Below, piece after piece: positions 5,282 to 12,114 of a DNA stretch of 12,114 bases. How positions within the stretch are numbered: the first letter of the stretch is position 1; each line of letters begins with the position of its first letter. The notes beneath the pieces were generated by a model that did no database searches, was not told the origin of the DNA, and saw only the letters and a program-made list of their open reading frames with translations. The stretch is from Alphaproteobacteria bacterium. Lineage in GTDB: Bacteria > Pseudomonadota > Alphaproteobacteria > Rhodobacterales > Rhodobacteraceae. A program made the translations under genes and the position numbers. The stretch is from contig RFIR01000089.1 in assembly GCA_003695135.1 (NCBI GenBank), positions 1 through 12,114 of the forward strand, in the 5' to 3' direction.

Positions 5282-6556
5282 ATGAGACTGCTCCCGCGCA
5301 TGCTGGCGCGCATCATCCGCAAGGGCACGCTGACGCTGATCGCGCCGGACGGCAGCGAATATCGCTTCGAGGGCGAGGAGCCCGGCCCGCGTGTGACGGT
5401 TCGCGTCACCGACCCGTCGCTGGACTGGCGCATCGTGTTCAATCCCGAGCTGAAGGCGGCCGAGGCGTTCATGGACGGCACGCTGCAGGTGGTCGATGGC
5501 GGAGCCTACGAGCTGCTGGAACTGGTCTTTCTCAACAAGCGGCAGTTCGACAGGACGCCGGGGCAGGTGTTCTGGAATGCGCTGGCGCGCCGTCTGCGCC
5601 GGTTCATGCAGTACAATCCGATCTCGCGCGCGCGGCGCAATGCCGGGCATCACTACAATACCGGCAACGCCTTCTACCGCATGTGGCTCGATGCGGACAT
5701 GCAGTATTCCTGCGCCTATTTCGCCACCGGCAACGAGACGCTCGATCAGGCCCAGACGCTGAAGAAGCGCCACATCGCCGCCAAGATGGGGCTGGAGCCG
5801 GGCCAGCGCGTGCTCGATATCGGCTGCGGCTGGGGCGGCATGGCGCTCTATCTCGCCGCGGTCGCCGGGGTCGAGGTCACCGGCGTCACCCTGTCGGAGG
5901 AGCAGCTCAGAATCGCGCAGGCGCGGGCGAGGGCGGCCGGGCTCGACGATCAGGTCCGCTTCGAGCTGCGCGACTACCGCCAGGTCACCGAGAAGTTCGA
6001 CCGCGTGGTTTCGGTCGGCATGCTGGAGCATGTCGGCATCGGCCATCTGCAGGAATACTTCATGAAGGTGCGCGACGTGCTCAAGCCGCATGGCGTGGCG
6101 CTGATCCATTCGATCTCCGGCATGTCGCCGCCCGGCGTCACCGGTCCGTTCCTGCGCAAGTACATCTTTCCCGGCGGCTATGCGCCGTCGGTGTCGGAAT
6201 CGATGCTGCCGGTCGAACGCGCCGGGCTGTGGCTTCTCGACATGGAGATCTGGCGGGTGCATTACGCGCCCACCCTGCGCCACTGGCGCCAGCGCTTCAT
6301 GGCCCGCCGCGACGAGGTGGTGCGCATGTATGACGAGCGCTTCGCGCGGATGTGGGAGTTCTACCTCGCCGCCTGCGAATGCGCCTTCCGCTATGGCGCC
6401 AGCCATGTCTACCAGTTCCAGCTCGCGCGCGAGCGGGACGCGATGCCGCTGACCCGCGACTACATCGCCCCGGCCGCGGCAAGGCTGGAGGCGCGCGAGG
6501 CGCAGGCGCTGCAGCGCATCAACGAGAGCACCGAGGCGGTATTCGCCGCCGCCTGA
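5282..6556 (+). CDS. cfa: Cyclopropane-fatty-acyl-phospholipid synthase family methyltransferase
   Basis: A 424-residue SAM-dependent enzyme that adds a methylene bridge across unsaturated acyl chains of membrane phospholipids. The N-terminal ~110 residues are the lipid-binding part seen in this family. Then come HHYNTGN (123-129), MQYSCAYF (140-147), the SAM site VLDIGCGWGG (177-186), and VGMLEHVG. By family alignment from memory C144, E249, H276 and Y328 correspond to E. coli C139, E239, H266 and Y317, so the active site looks intact. ATG 5282 is preceded by AGGGG six bases away; an earlier in-frame TTG at 5219 falls in the upstream palindrome and is unlikely. Other members of this family act on mycolic or other lipids, so the exact product is not proven. 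It is followed 62 bases later by the TldE gene. Confidence 0.9.
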   Translation: MRLLPRMLARIIRKGTLTLIAPDGSEYRFEGEEPGPRVTVRVTDPSLDWRIVFNPELKAAEAFMDGTLQVVDGGAYELLELVFLNKRQFDRTPGQVFWNALARRLRRFMQYNPISRARRNAGHHYNTGNAFYRMWLDADMQYSCAYFATGNETLDQAQTLKKRHIAAKMGLEPGQRVLDIGCGWGGMALYLAAVAGVEVTGVTLSEEQLRIAQARARAAGLDDQVRFELRDYRQVTEKFDRVVSVGMLEHVGIGHLQEYFMKVRDVLKPHGVALIHSISGMSPPGVTGPFLRKYIFPGGYAPSVSESMLPVERAGLWLLDMEIWRVHYAPTLRHWRQRFMARRDEVVRMYDERFARMWEFYLAACECAFRYGASHVYQFQLARERDAMPLTRDYIAPAAARLEAREAQALQRINESTEAVFAAA

Positions 6557-6576
6557 GGATGTTCGGGCGGGGCGGC

Positions 6577-6600
6577 ACCGGCCTTGACGGACGGGCCGGT
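6577..6600 (+). terminator. Hairpin between the cyclopropane synthase and TldE genes
   Basis: ACCGGCC (6577-6583) and GGCCGGT (6594-6600) form a perfect 7-bp stem with a 10-base loop, 20 bases after the stop. No T-run follows. The loop contains TTGACG (6584-6589), a good -35 hexamer, but no acceptable -10 stands 16-18 bases on. Confidence 0.35.
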
Positions 6601-6618
6601 TCCGGTCCATCTGCGCCG

Positions 6619-7965
6619 ATGACCGACATGCTGGAAACCCTCGCCCATGCCCTGATCGACGCCGCGCGCAAGGCGGGCGCCGAGGCCGCGGACGCACTCG
6701 CGGTCTCGGGCGAGAGCCTTTCGGTGGAACTGCACAACACCGCCCTCGATCAGGCCGAGCGCGCCGAGGGCATCGATATCGGGCTGAGGGTGCTGATCGG
6801 CCGCCGCCAGGCCTGCGTCTCGGCCAGCGATGCCCGTCCCGAGACCATCGCCGCGCTGGCCGAACGCGCGGTGGCGATGGCGCGCGAGGCGCCCGAGGAC
6901 CCCTGGGCGGGGCTGGCCGAACCCGACCAGCTGGCCCGCGAGTGGGATCTGGCCGCGCTCGACATCGACGACCCCGCCCCGGCGCCCGAGCCCGGCCTGC
7001 TGGAAGCGCGCGCCGCCGAGGCCGCCCGCGCCGCGCTGGCCGAACGCGGCATCAGCCAGGTCGAAAGCGCCGGCGCCGGCTGGAGCCGCACCCGGCTGCA
7101 TCTGGCCGCGACCAACGGGTTCTCCGGCGGCTATGCGCGCAGCGCGCATTCGGTCCATTGCAGCGCCATCGCCGGCGAGGGCACGGGCATGCAGCGCGAT
7201 TTCGCCTATGAGATGCGCTGCCATGGTGCCGACATGCCGCCGGCCGAGGAGGTCGGCCGCCGCGCCGGGCAGCGGGCCTCAGCGCTCATCGGCGCGGGGC
7301 GACCGCCCACAGGCAGCTTTCCGGTGCTTTATGACGAGCGGGTCGCCTCCGGGCTGATCGGCCATCTGGTCAATGCGGTGAACGGCGCCGCGATCGCCCG
7401 CGGATCGAGCTGGCTGATCGACGCGCTGGGCGAGCGGGTGCTGCCCGCGGGCCTCGATCTGGTCGAGGAACCGCTGCGCCCGCGCGGCACACGCTCGCGC
7501 CCCTTCGATGGCGAGGGTCTGCCCACGGCGCGGCGCGAGATCCTGCGCGACGGGGTGCTGACGGGCTGGACGCTCGATCTGGCCACGGCGCGCAAGCTCG
7601 GCATGCAGAGCACCGGCAACGCCGCGCGCGGCACCGGCGCGCCGCCCTCGCCCTCGGTGGGCAATCTCCGGCTGAGCCCGGGCGAGCGCAGCCCCGAGGC
7701 GCTGCGCCGCGAGATGGGCACCGGGCTTCTCGTCACCTCGATGATCGGAAGCACCGTCAACCCCACCACGGGCGACTATTCCCGCGGCGCGGTCGGCTTC
7801 TGGGTCGAGAATGGCGAGATCGCCCGACCGGTCAACGAATTCACCATCGCCGGCAATCTGCGCGACATGCTGAAGCGGGTGATCCCGGCCAATGACGGGC
7901 GCGAATACCGCTCGCGCATCGTGCCCAGCCTGCTGGTCGAGGGGCTGACCATTGCCGGCGCCTGA
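6619..7965 (+). CDS. pmbA: TldE/PmbA family protein (metalloprotease partner subunit)
   Basis: A 448-residue TldD/PmbA-fold protein. In E. coli TldE pairs with TldD to make a peptidase that matures microcin B17 and degrades CcdA; TldD carries the zinc site. This protein has no HExxxH-type motif, which fits the TldE side. Recognisable family stretches are DIGLRVLIGRRQACVSASD in the N-terminal third and TGDYSRGAVGFWVENGEI from residue 384, near the C-terminus. No TldD gene is in the window; it is normally elsewhere in these genomes. ATG 6619 is preferred, though it has almost no ribosome site; ATG 6628 is possible, and ATG 6559 in the same frame has GAGG directly against it. The last 14 bases overlap the next gene, so the two are probably co-transcribed. 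Confidence 0.88.
   Translation: MTDMLETLAHALIDAARKAGAEAADALAVSGESLSVELHNTALDQAERAEGIDIGLRVLIGRRQACVSASDARPETIAALAERAVAMAREAPEDPWAGLAEPDQLAREWDLAALDIDDPAPAPEPGLLEARAAEAARAALAERGISQVESAGAGWSRTRLHLAATNGFSGGYARSAHSVHCSAIAGEGTGMQRDFAYEMRCHGADMPPAEEVGRRAGQRASALIGAGRPPTGSFPVLYDERVASGLIGHLVNAVNGAAIARGSSWLIDALGERVLPAGLDLVEEPLRPRGTRSRPFDGEGLPTARREILRDGVLTGWTLDLATARKLGMQSTGNAARGTGAPPSPSVGNLRLSPGERSPEALRREMGTGLLVTSMIGSTVNPTTGDYSRGAVGFWVENGEIARPVNEFTIAGNLRDMLKRVIPANDGREYRSRIVPSLLVEGLTIAGA
7939..7944 (+). promoter_or_regulatory. Ribosome binding site supporting a TTG start
   Basis: GAGGGG inside the end of the TldE gene lies 7 bases before TTG 7952. The first in-frame ATG of the phosphatase gene is about 60 codons further in and would remove conserved sequence, so TTG is the likely start. 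Confidence 0.6.
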
Positions 7966-8773
7966 GCCGGAGCCCGGCGCGACCACGGAAAACGACCGCG
8001 ATCTCGCGCTGATCGCCGATGCGGCACGGGCGGCAGGAGAGATCGCCCGATCCTTCTTCGGCCGTTCCGTCGCGACCTCCGAGAAGGGCGGCGGGCAGGG
8101 ACCGGTCACCGAGGCCGATCTTGCCATCGAGGCGATGCTGCGCGCGCGGCTGACGGCGGCACGGCCCGATTACGGCTGGCTGAGCGAGGAGGCCGAGGAC
8201 AGCGCCGATCGGCTGGGCCGCCGCCGCGTCTTCATCGTCGATCCCATCGACGGCACCCGCGCCTTCATCGCCGGGCAGAAGAGCTTCGGCATCGCCATCG
8301 CGGTGGCCGAGGCGGGCCGGGTGGTGGCCGGGGTCATGCATCTGCCGCTCTACCATGCCACCTATGCGGCAACGCGCGGCGGCGGGGCCAGCCGCGACGG
8401 GACACCCCTGCGCGTCTCGGCCCGGCAGGACATCGCCGACGCCAGCGCGCTGGCCGGACGGGCGCAGCTCAGCCCCGAACTCTGGCCCGGCGGCGCCCCG
8501 CCGGTGAGGCGGCATTTCCGTCCCGCGCTGGCCCACCGTCTGTGCCTTGTCGCCGAGGGCCGGTTCGACTGCCTGATCACCCTTGCCCCGTGCTGGGAAT
8601 GGGACGTGGCCGCGGGCGCCCTGATCGCGGCCGAGGCGGGGGCGGCGGTCACCACCGCGGGCGGCGGGGCGCCGGCGTTCAACAGCGCACAGGCAAGGCT
8701 GCCGGGGCTGATCGCCGCCCCGCCGGCGCTGCATGCCCAGCTGATGGCGCGGCTCGCCCCGGCGCCGGGCTGA
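7952..8773 (+). CDS. Inositol monophosphatase family protein, CysQ-like (3'(2'),5'-bisphosphate nucleotidase)
   Basis: A 273-residue magnesium-dependent phosphatase. Family metal-site motifs are complete: SEEAEDS from residue 78 with E79/E80, VDPIDGT with D97, D100 and the following GT, and WEWDVAAG at 215-222 with D218. CysQ members remove phosphate from 3'-phosphoadenosine 5'-phosphate in sulfate metabolism; inositol monophosphatases and histidinol phosphatases share the same motifs, so substrate is not certain. The general pattern of PVTEADLAIE near the N-terminus and the DPIDGTRAFI block resembles Rhodobacteraceae CysQ annotations I know. The start is TTG with a strong ribosome site, overlapping TldE by 14 bases. 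It ends 72 bases before DUF4170, where a new promoter is predicted. Confidence 0.85.
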   Translation: MPAPEPEPGATTENDRDLALIADAARAAGEIARSFFGRSVATSEKGGGQGPVTEADLAIEAMLRARLTAARPDYGWLSEEAEDSADRLGRRRVFIVDPIDGTRAFIAGQKSFGIAIAVAEAGRVVAGVMHLPLYHATYAATRGGGASRDGTPLRVSARQDIADASALAGRAQLSPELWPGGAPPVRRHFRPALAHRLCLVAEGRFDCLITLAPCWEWDVAAGALIAAEAGAAVTTAGGGAPAFNSAQARLPGLIAAPPALHAQLMARLAPAPG

Positions 8774-8789
8774 AGCCGGCTGCTGCCGA

Positions 8790-8817
8790 TTGAACTCGGG
8801 CGCGGCCTCGCTATGCT
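8790..8817 (+). promoter_or_regulatory. Candidate promoter for the DUF4170-DUF374-kdtA-lpxK operon
   Basis: TTGAAC (8790-8795), 16 bases, TATGCT (8812-8817). Four of six bases match in each hexamer, the best pair seen in the window. The start would fall near 8824, about 20 bases before ATG 8846, with AAGGAG at 8833-8838 inside the leader. Confidence 0.5.
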
Positions 8818-8845
8818 GCGCCGCCGATCTGCAAGGAGCCATGAC

Positions 8846-9088
8846 ATGACCCAGAAGCTGCATCTCGTCTTCGGCGGCGAGCTCGTCGATCCGCAGTCCA
8901 CCCGCTTCGTCGATGTCTCCAGGATCCACATCGTCGGCATGTTTCCCAACTATGCCGCGGCCTATGATGCGTGGAAGAAACACGCCCATCACACGGTCGA
9001 CGATGCCCATACGCGCTATTTCATCGCCCATCTGCACCGGCTCAGGGACGAGGAGCAGGAAACCGGCCCGACCGAAGAGATGGAGTGA
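8846..9088 (+). CDS. DUF4170 family small protein
   Basis: An 80-residue protein beginning MTQKLHLVFGGELVDP and containing VDVSRIHIVGMFPNYAAAYDAWK and YFIAHLHRL; the end is acidic (DEEQETGPTEEME). I recognise it as the alphaproteobacterial DUF4170 family, whose biochemical role is unknown to me. There is no signal peptide, membrane segment or metal site. ATG 8846 has AAGGAG seven bases upstream; ATG 8813 in the same frame lies in the predicted -10 region, and ATG 8841 is in another frame. It is first in a tight run: the acyltransferase start follows its stop by four bases. Position ahead of LPS genes suggests, but does not show, an envelope role. Confidence 0.85.
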   Translation: MTQKLHLVFGGELVDPQSTRFVDVSRIHIVGMFPNYAAAYDAWKKHAHHTVDDAHTRYFIAHLHRLRDEEQETGPTEEME

Positions 9089-9092
9089 GGCG

Positions 9093-9827
9093 ATGGCCGG
9101 GCGGCTCCTGCGCCGCATCCGTGGCTCGGCCCGTCTGCGCGGCGCGGTGGCCCGGCTGATCGCCTTCTACATCCGCATCTGCCGCTGGACCGGACGCTGG
9201 GAGGTCATCGGCGCCGAGACCCGCCAGCACATGCTCGACCGCCCCGGCCCGTGGATCATGGCGATCTGGCACGGCCGGCTGTTCATGGTGCCGGCCGAGA
9301 TGCACCCGGCCTACGAGGTGCAGGCGATGATCTCGCGCAATCGCGACGGCGACATCATCTCGGACGTTGTCGGGCGGTTCGGCATCCGCTCGATCCGCGG
9401 CTCGTCCGAGGACCCGGCCAAGCCCGGCCGTCGGCGGGGCGGGCCGCGGGCGTTTCGCGAGGCGGCCGCCGCGCTCGATACCGACCGCGCGCTGATCGTG
9501 GCGGTGACGCCGGACGGGCCGCGCGGCCCGCGCATGCGCTGCCGGCCCGGCGTGGCCGCGCTGTCGGCGATGACCGCGATCCCGGTGGTGCCCTGGACCT
9601 TCTCGGCGCGCTGGGCCATCGAGCTGGGCAGCTGGGACCGGTTCCTGATCCCCCTGCCGTTTACCCGCGGCGTGCTCGCCTTCGGCACGCCGATCCCGCC
9701 GCCCGCCGACGAGGCGGAGGCGACGCTGGCCGCCCATGGCGCACGGATCGAGAACGAGCTGACCGGCCTGACCCTGGTGGCCGATACCAGGGTCGGCCGC
9801 AGCACGCCGATACCCGGAAACGCGTGA
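9093..9827 (+). CDS. DUF374 lysophospholipid acyltransferase family protein
   Basis: A 244-residue acyltransferase-fold protein. The N-terminus is basic with one hydrophobic stretch (GAVARLIAFYIRI), probably a membrane anchor. The HX4-type catalytic block is WHGRLFMVP with H60, and a second family block is TPDGPRGPR at 139-147. DUF374 members include the LpxJ group described as late acyltransferases of lipid A in epsilonproteobacteria, as I recall. Here the gene lies directly between DUF4170 and kdtA and upstream of lpxK, so transfer of a secondary acyl chain to a lipid A precursor is a reasonable inference; a phospholipid role is the main alternative. GGAG seven bases before ATG 9093, within the DUF4170 stop region, is the ribosome site. 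Its stop is two bases before the kdtA ATG. Confidence 0.82.
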   Translation: MAGRLLRRIRGSARLRGAVARLIAFYIRICRWTGRWEVIGAETRQHMLDRPGPWIMAIWHGRLFMVPAEMHPAYEVQAMISRNRDGDIISDVVGRFGIRSIRGSSEDPAKPGRRRGGPRAFREAAAALDTDRALIVAVTPDGPRGPRMRCRPGVAALSAMTAIPVVPWTFSARWAIELGSWDRFLIPLPFTRGVLAFGTPIPPPADEAEATLAAHGARIENELTGLTLVADTRVGRSTPIPGNA

Positions 9828-9829
9828 CC

Positions 9830-11119
9830 ATGCGCTCGCCGGCTCTGGGAGTCTATCTGTTCCTTTCCCACCGGCTGGCCGGCGCGCCGGTCCGCCACTG
9901 GCTGGCGCGACGTGCCGCGCGCGGCAAGGAGGACACTGAAAGGCTGCCCGAACGGTTTGGCATCGCCAGCCTGCCGCGCCCGCAGGCCCCGCTCGTGTGG
10001 CTGCACGCGGCCAGCGTCGGCGAGAGCCTGTCGATCCTGGAGCTTCTGCGCCGGCTGGAGGCCTCACGTCCCGATCTGCGCTTTCTGGTGACCTCGGGCA
10101 CCCGCACATCGGCCGGCGTCATGGCCAACCGGCTGCCCGCCCACGCCATCCACCAGTATGCGCCGGTCGATCTGGTCGCGGCGCAGCGGCGGTTTCTGGC
10201 CCATTGGCGGCCCCATCTCGCCATCTGGATCGAGAGCGAGCTGTGGCCGGCGATGATCCACGAGACCGCCCGTCGCGGCATCCCGCTGATCCTGCTCAAT
10301 GCACGGATGTCGGACCGATCCTACCGGGCATGGCGCTGGGCGCCGCTGATGTCGCGCCGCCTGCTCGGCCGGTTCGCCGCGGTGCTGGCGCAGGACGAGG
10401 AAAGCGCGGCGCGCATGAAGCGTCTGGGCGCGGATCCGGTGGTGGTGACCGGCACGCTGAAGGAGGGATCCTCGCCGCTGCCCCATGTCGAGGCCGAGCG
10501 TCAGCGCATGGCCGGGCTGATCGGCGACCGGCCGCTGTGGCTTGCCGCCTCCACCCATGAGGGCGAGGAGGAGATTGTCAGCCTTGCCCACGCGGTGCTG
10601 CGCCGCAGGAGCCCGCGCGCGCTGCTGATCCTGGTCCCGCGCCACCCCGAGCGTGGCGCCGCGGTGGCCGATGCGCTGCGGGGGGAAGGCTGGCGGGTGG
10701 CCCGGCGCGTGGCGGAAGAGCCGCTGCGCTACGACACCGCCATCTATGTCGCCGACACGCTGGGCGAGATGGGGCTGTGGTACCGGCTGGCCGGCGTGTC
10801 GTTCCTCGGCGGCTCGCTGGTGCCGGTGGGCGGGCACAACCCCTATGAGCCGGCCGCGCTGGGCTCGGCCATCCTGCACGGGGCCCATGTGGAGAATTTC
10901 GCCGACGGCTATGCCCGGCTGGCCGCGGTGCGCGCCTCGCGGCTGGTGACCGATGCCGAGAGCCTGGCGGCCGAGGTGCTGACGGCGATGGCGCCGGAGG
11001 AATCGGCCCTGCGCGCGGCGGCGGCCTGGGAGGTGTTCAGCGAGGGCGCGGATGTGACCGACCGGGTGCTGGAGCTGTTGCAGCCCCATCTTCCGCCACC
11101 GCTTCCGCCGCCGCAATGA
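9830..11119 (+). CDS. waaA: 3-deoxy-D-manno-octulosonic acid transferase (KdtA/WaaA)
   Basis: A 429-residue GT30 glycosyltransferase that transfers Kdo from CMP-Kdo to a lipid A precursor at the cytoplasmic face of the inner membrane. A hydrophobic N-terminal segment (LGVYLFLSHRLAG) is the usual membrane contact. WLHAASVGES contains the expected catalytic glutamate at E65; IESELWP, VTGTLKEG, LVPRHPER and GGHNPYEP (334-341) are further family blocks that hold CMP-Kdo. The length is normal. ATG 9830 follows the acyltransferase stop by two bases; a GTG at 9824 overlapping that stop is an alternative with GGAAA closer by. The C-terminal tail is proline-rich (LPPPLPPPQ). The number of Kdo residues added cannot be judged from sequence. 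Confidence 0.93.
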   Translation: MRSPALGVYLFLSHRLAGAPVRHWLARRAARGKEDTERLPERFGIASLPRPQAPLVWLHAASVGESLSILELLRRLEASRPDLRFLVTSGTRTSAGVMANRLPAHAIHQYAPVDLVAAQRRFLAHWRPHLAIWIESELWPAMIHETARRGIPLILLNARMSDRSYRAWRWAPLMSRRLLGRFAAVLAQDEESAARMKRLGADPVVVTGTLKEGSSPLPHVEAERQRMAGLIGDRPLWLAASTHEGEEEIVSLAHAVLRRRSPRALLILVPRHPERGAAVADALRGEGWRVARRVAEEPLRYDTAIYVADTLGEMGLWYRLAGVSFLGGSLVPVGGHNPYEPAALGSAILHGAHVENFADGYARLAAVRASRLVTDAESLAAEVLTAMAPEESALRAAAAWEVFSEGADVTDRVLELLQPHLPPPLPPPQ

Positions 11120-12111
11120 TGCATGCACCGGGATTCTGGCAGCGCCCGCCGGGGCCGGTCGCGCGGCTGCTCTCGCCCCTCGGCGCCATCTACGCGCTGG
11201 CCACCCGGATGCGCATGCGGCGGCGCGGGCTGCGCCTGCGCGTGCCGGTGATCTGCGTGGGCAATCTCGGCGCCGGCGGTACCGGCAAGACACCCACCGT
11301 GATCGCGCTGGTCGAACGGCTGGCCGCGCGCGGGCTGCAGCCGCATGTCCTCTCGCGCGGCTATGGCGGGCGGCTGAAGGGTCCGTTGCGGGTCGACCCG
11401 GACCGGCACCGCGCGGGCGATGTCGGCGACGAGGCGTTGCTGATGGCCGGTTTCGCCCCGGTCTGGATCGGCGGCGACCGCGCAGCGTCGGGCCGCGCGG
11501 CGGTGGCGGCGGGCGCGGAGCTGATCGTGATGGATGACGGGTTCCAGAATCCGGGTCTCGTCAAGGATCTCTCGATCCTCACCGTCGATGCCGAGGCCGG
11601 GTTCGGCAACGGGCTGTGCATCCCCGCCGGGCCGCTGCGCGAGCCGGTCGCCGCCGGGCTCGCGCGGGCCGATCTGGTGCTGGCCATCGGGCCCGAACAG
11701 GCGCGGACGGAGCTGCTGCGCCGCTGGCCGGCGCTGGAGCAGCACACGGTGATCGGCGCCGAGCTGGCGCCGCGGCCGACCGGGGTCGACTGGGCCGGGC
11801 TGCCGGTGATCGCATTCGCCGGCATCGGCCGGCCGGAGAAGTTCTTTGCCACCCTGCGCCGGCTCGGCGCCGACATCCGCGCCGCCCACGCCCTGCTTGA
11901 CCATGCCGCGCTGACCACCCGCCTGTTGCAGCGGCTGGCGCGCGAGGCGCTGGACGAGGGCGCACTGCTGGTGACCACGGACAAGGATGCGGTGCGCCTT
12001 CCCTCCGGCTGGCGCGGCCAGATCCAGCCGCTGCCGGTCGCGCTCGAACCCGAGGACTGGCAGGCGCTGGATGCCGCATTCGACCGGCTGCTGGCAGGGC
12101 GCTCCGGTTAG
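11116..12111 (+). CDS. lpxK: Tetraacyldisaccharide 4'-kinase (LpxK)
   Basis: A 331-residue ATP-dependent kinase that phosphorylates the 4' position of the lipid A disaccharide at the inner membrane. The Walker A motif is GAGGTGKT (52-59) in VGNLGAGGTGKTPT, followed by LSRGYGG and by DDGFQN (140-145), whose aspartates match the catalytic D138/D139 of the Aquifex enzyme. FAGIGRPEKFF and TTDKDAVRL are C-terminal family blocks. The N-terminal hydrophobic stretch (ARLLSPLGAIYALATR) is the expected membrane helix. ATG 11116 overlaps the kdtA stop in an ATGA junction and has no ribosome site, so translation is probably coupled; a second ATG directly follows. The gene is complete, with TAG at 12109-12111, three bases before the window ends. 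Confidence 0.94.
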   Translation: MMHAPGFWQRPPGPVARLLSPLGAIYALATRMRMRRRGLRLRVPVICVGNLGAGGTGKTPTVIALVERLAARGLQPHVLSRGYGGRLKGPLRVDPDRHRAGDVGDEALLMAGFAPVWIGGDRAASGRAAVAAGAELIVMDDGFQNPGLVKDLSILTVDAEAGFGNGLCIPAGPLREPVAAGLARADLVLAIGPEQARTELLRRWPALEQHTVIGAELAPRPTGVDWAGLPVIAFAGIGRPEKFFATLRRLGADIRAAHALLDHAALTTRLLQRLAREALDEGALLVTTDKDAVRLPSGWRGQIQPLPVALEPEDWQALDAAFDRLLAGRSG

Positions 12112-12114
12112 GGC

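Noticed and set aside
6584..6612. TTGACG considered as the -35 of a TldE promoter
   Set aside because: It is a good -35, but no hexamer 16-18 bases on resembles a -10, and the box lies in the loop of a hairpin.
6352..6618. In-frame upstream extension of the TldE gene through the end of the cyclopropane synthase gene
   Set aside because: The extension is out-of-frame reading of the synthase coding sequence and is not TldE-like; conserved sequence begins at MTDMLETL.

Overview
The window is about 70% GC outside one intergenic patch and reads as a chromosomal segment of an alphaproteobacterium, most likely Rhodobacteraceae/Rhodobacterales. This rests on the gene content and order (COQ9; a TldE - CysQ-like - DUF4170 - DUF374 - KdtA - LpxK run), on promoters of the TTGnnn-N16/17-TAnnnT type, and on a GCCTCCGGCGGGGATATTT-type intergenic motif. 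No rRNA, tRNA, CRISPR array, phage gene or intact transposase gene was seen.

Layout. A COQ9 gene (ubiquinone biosynthesis) runs leftward off the start of the window. A divergent control region of about 280 bp separates it from a rightward acyl-CoA synthetase gene (1029-2915). Next comes a 690-bp gene-free stretch (2916-3605) that is the oddest part of the window. Its middle is AT-rich and is built from two 111-bp direct repeats carrying the same hairpin, a pair of 16-17 bp inverted repeats 216 bp apart, and a degenerate series of roughly 90-bp units. A secreted alpha/beta-hydrolase esterase (3606-4487) follows, then a small HNH-type protein (4765-5091) and a cyclopropane-fatty-acid synthase (5282-6556) with a palindrome in its upstream region.

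From 6619 to the right edge the genes are tightly packed: TldE/PmbA; an overlapping inositol-monophosphatase/CysQ-type phosphatase with a TTG start; and, after a short promoter-bearing gap, DUF4170, a DUF374 acyltransferase, KdtA/WaaA (Kdo transferase) and LpxK (lipid A 4'-kinase). The last four are spaced or overlapped like one operon for building the lipid A-Kdo core of LPS. The acyltransferase is well placed to be a late lipid A acyltransferase, but that is inference.

The window has an envelope and lipid flavour: acyl-CoA activation, cyclopropanation of membrane lipids, lipid A/Kdo assembly, and a lipid-binding ubiquinone factor. Most genes are ordinary conserved ones. I did not find a convincing new multi-gene system. 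The repeat-rich AT island at 2985-3486 is the feature most worth following up.
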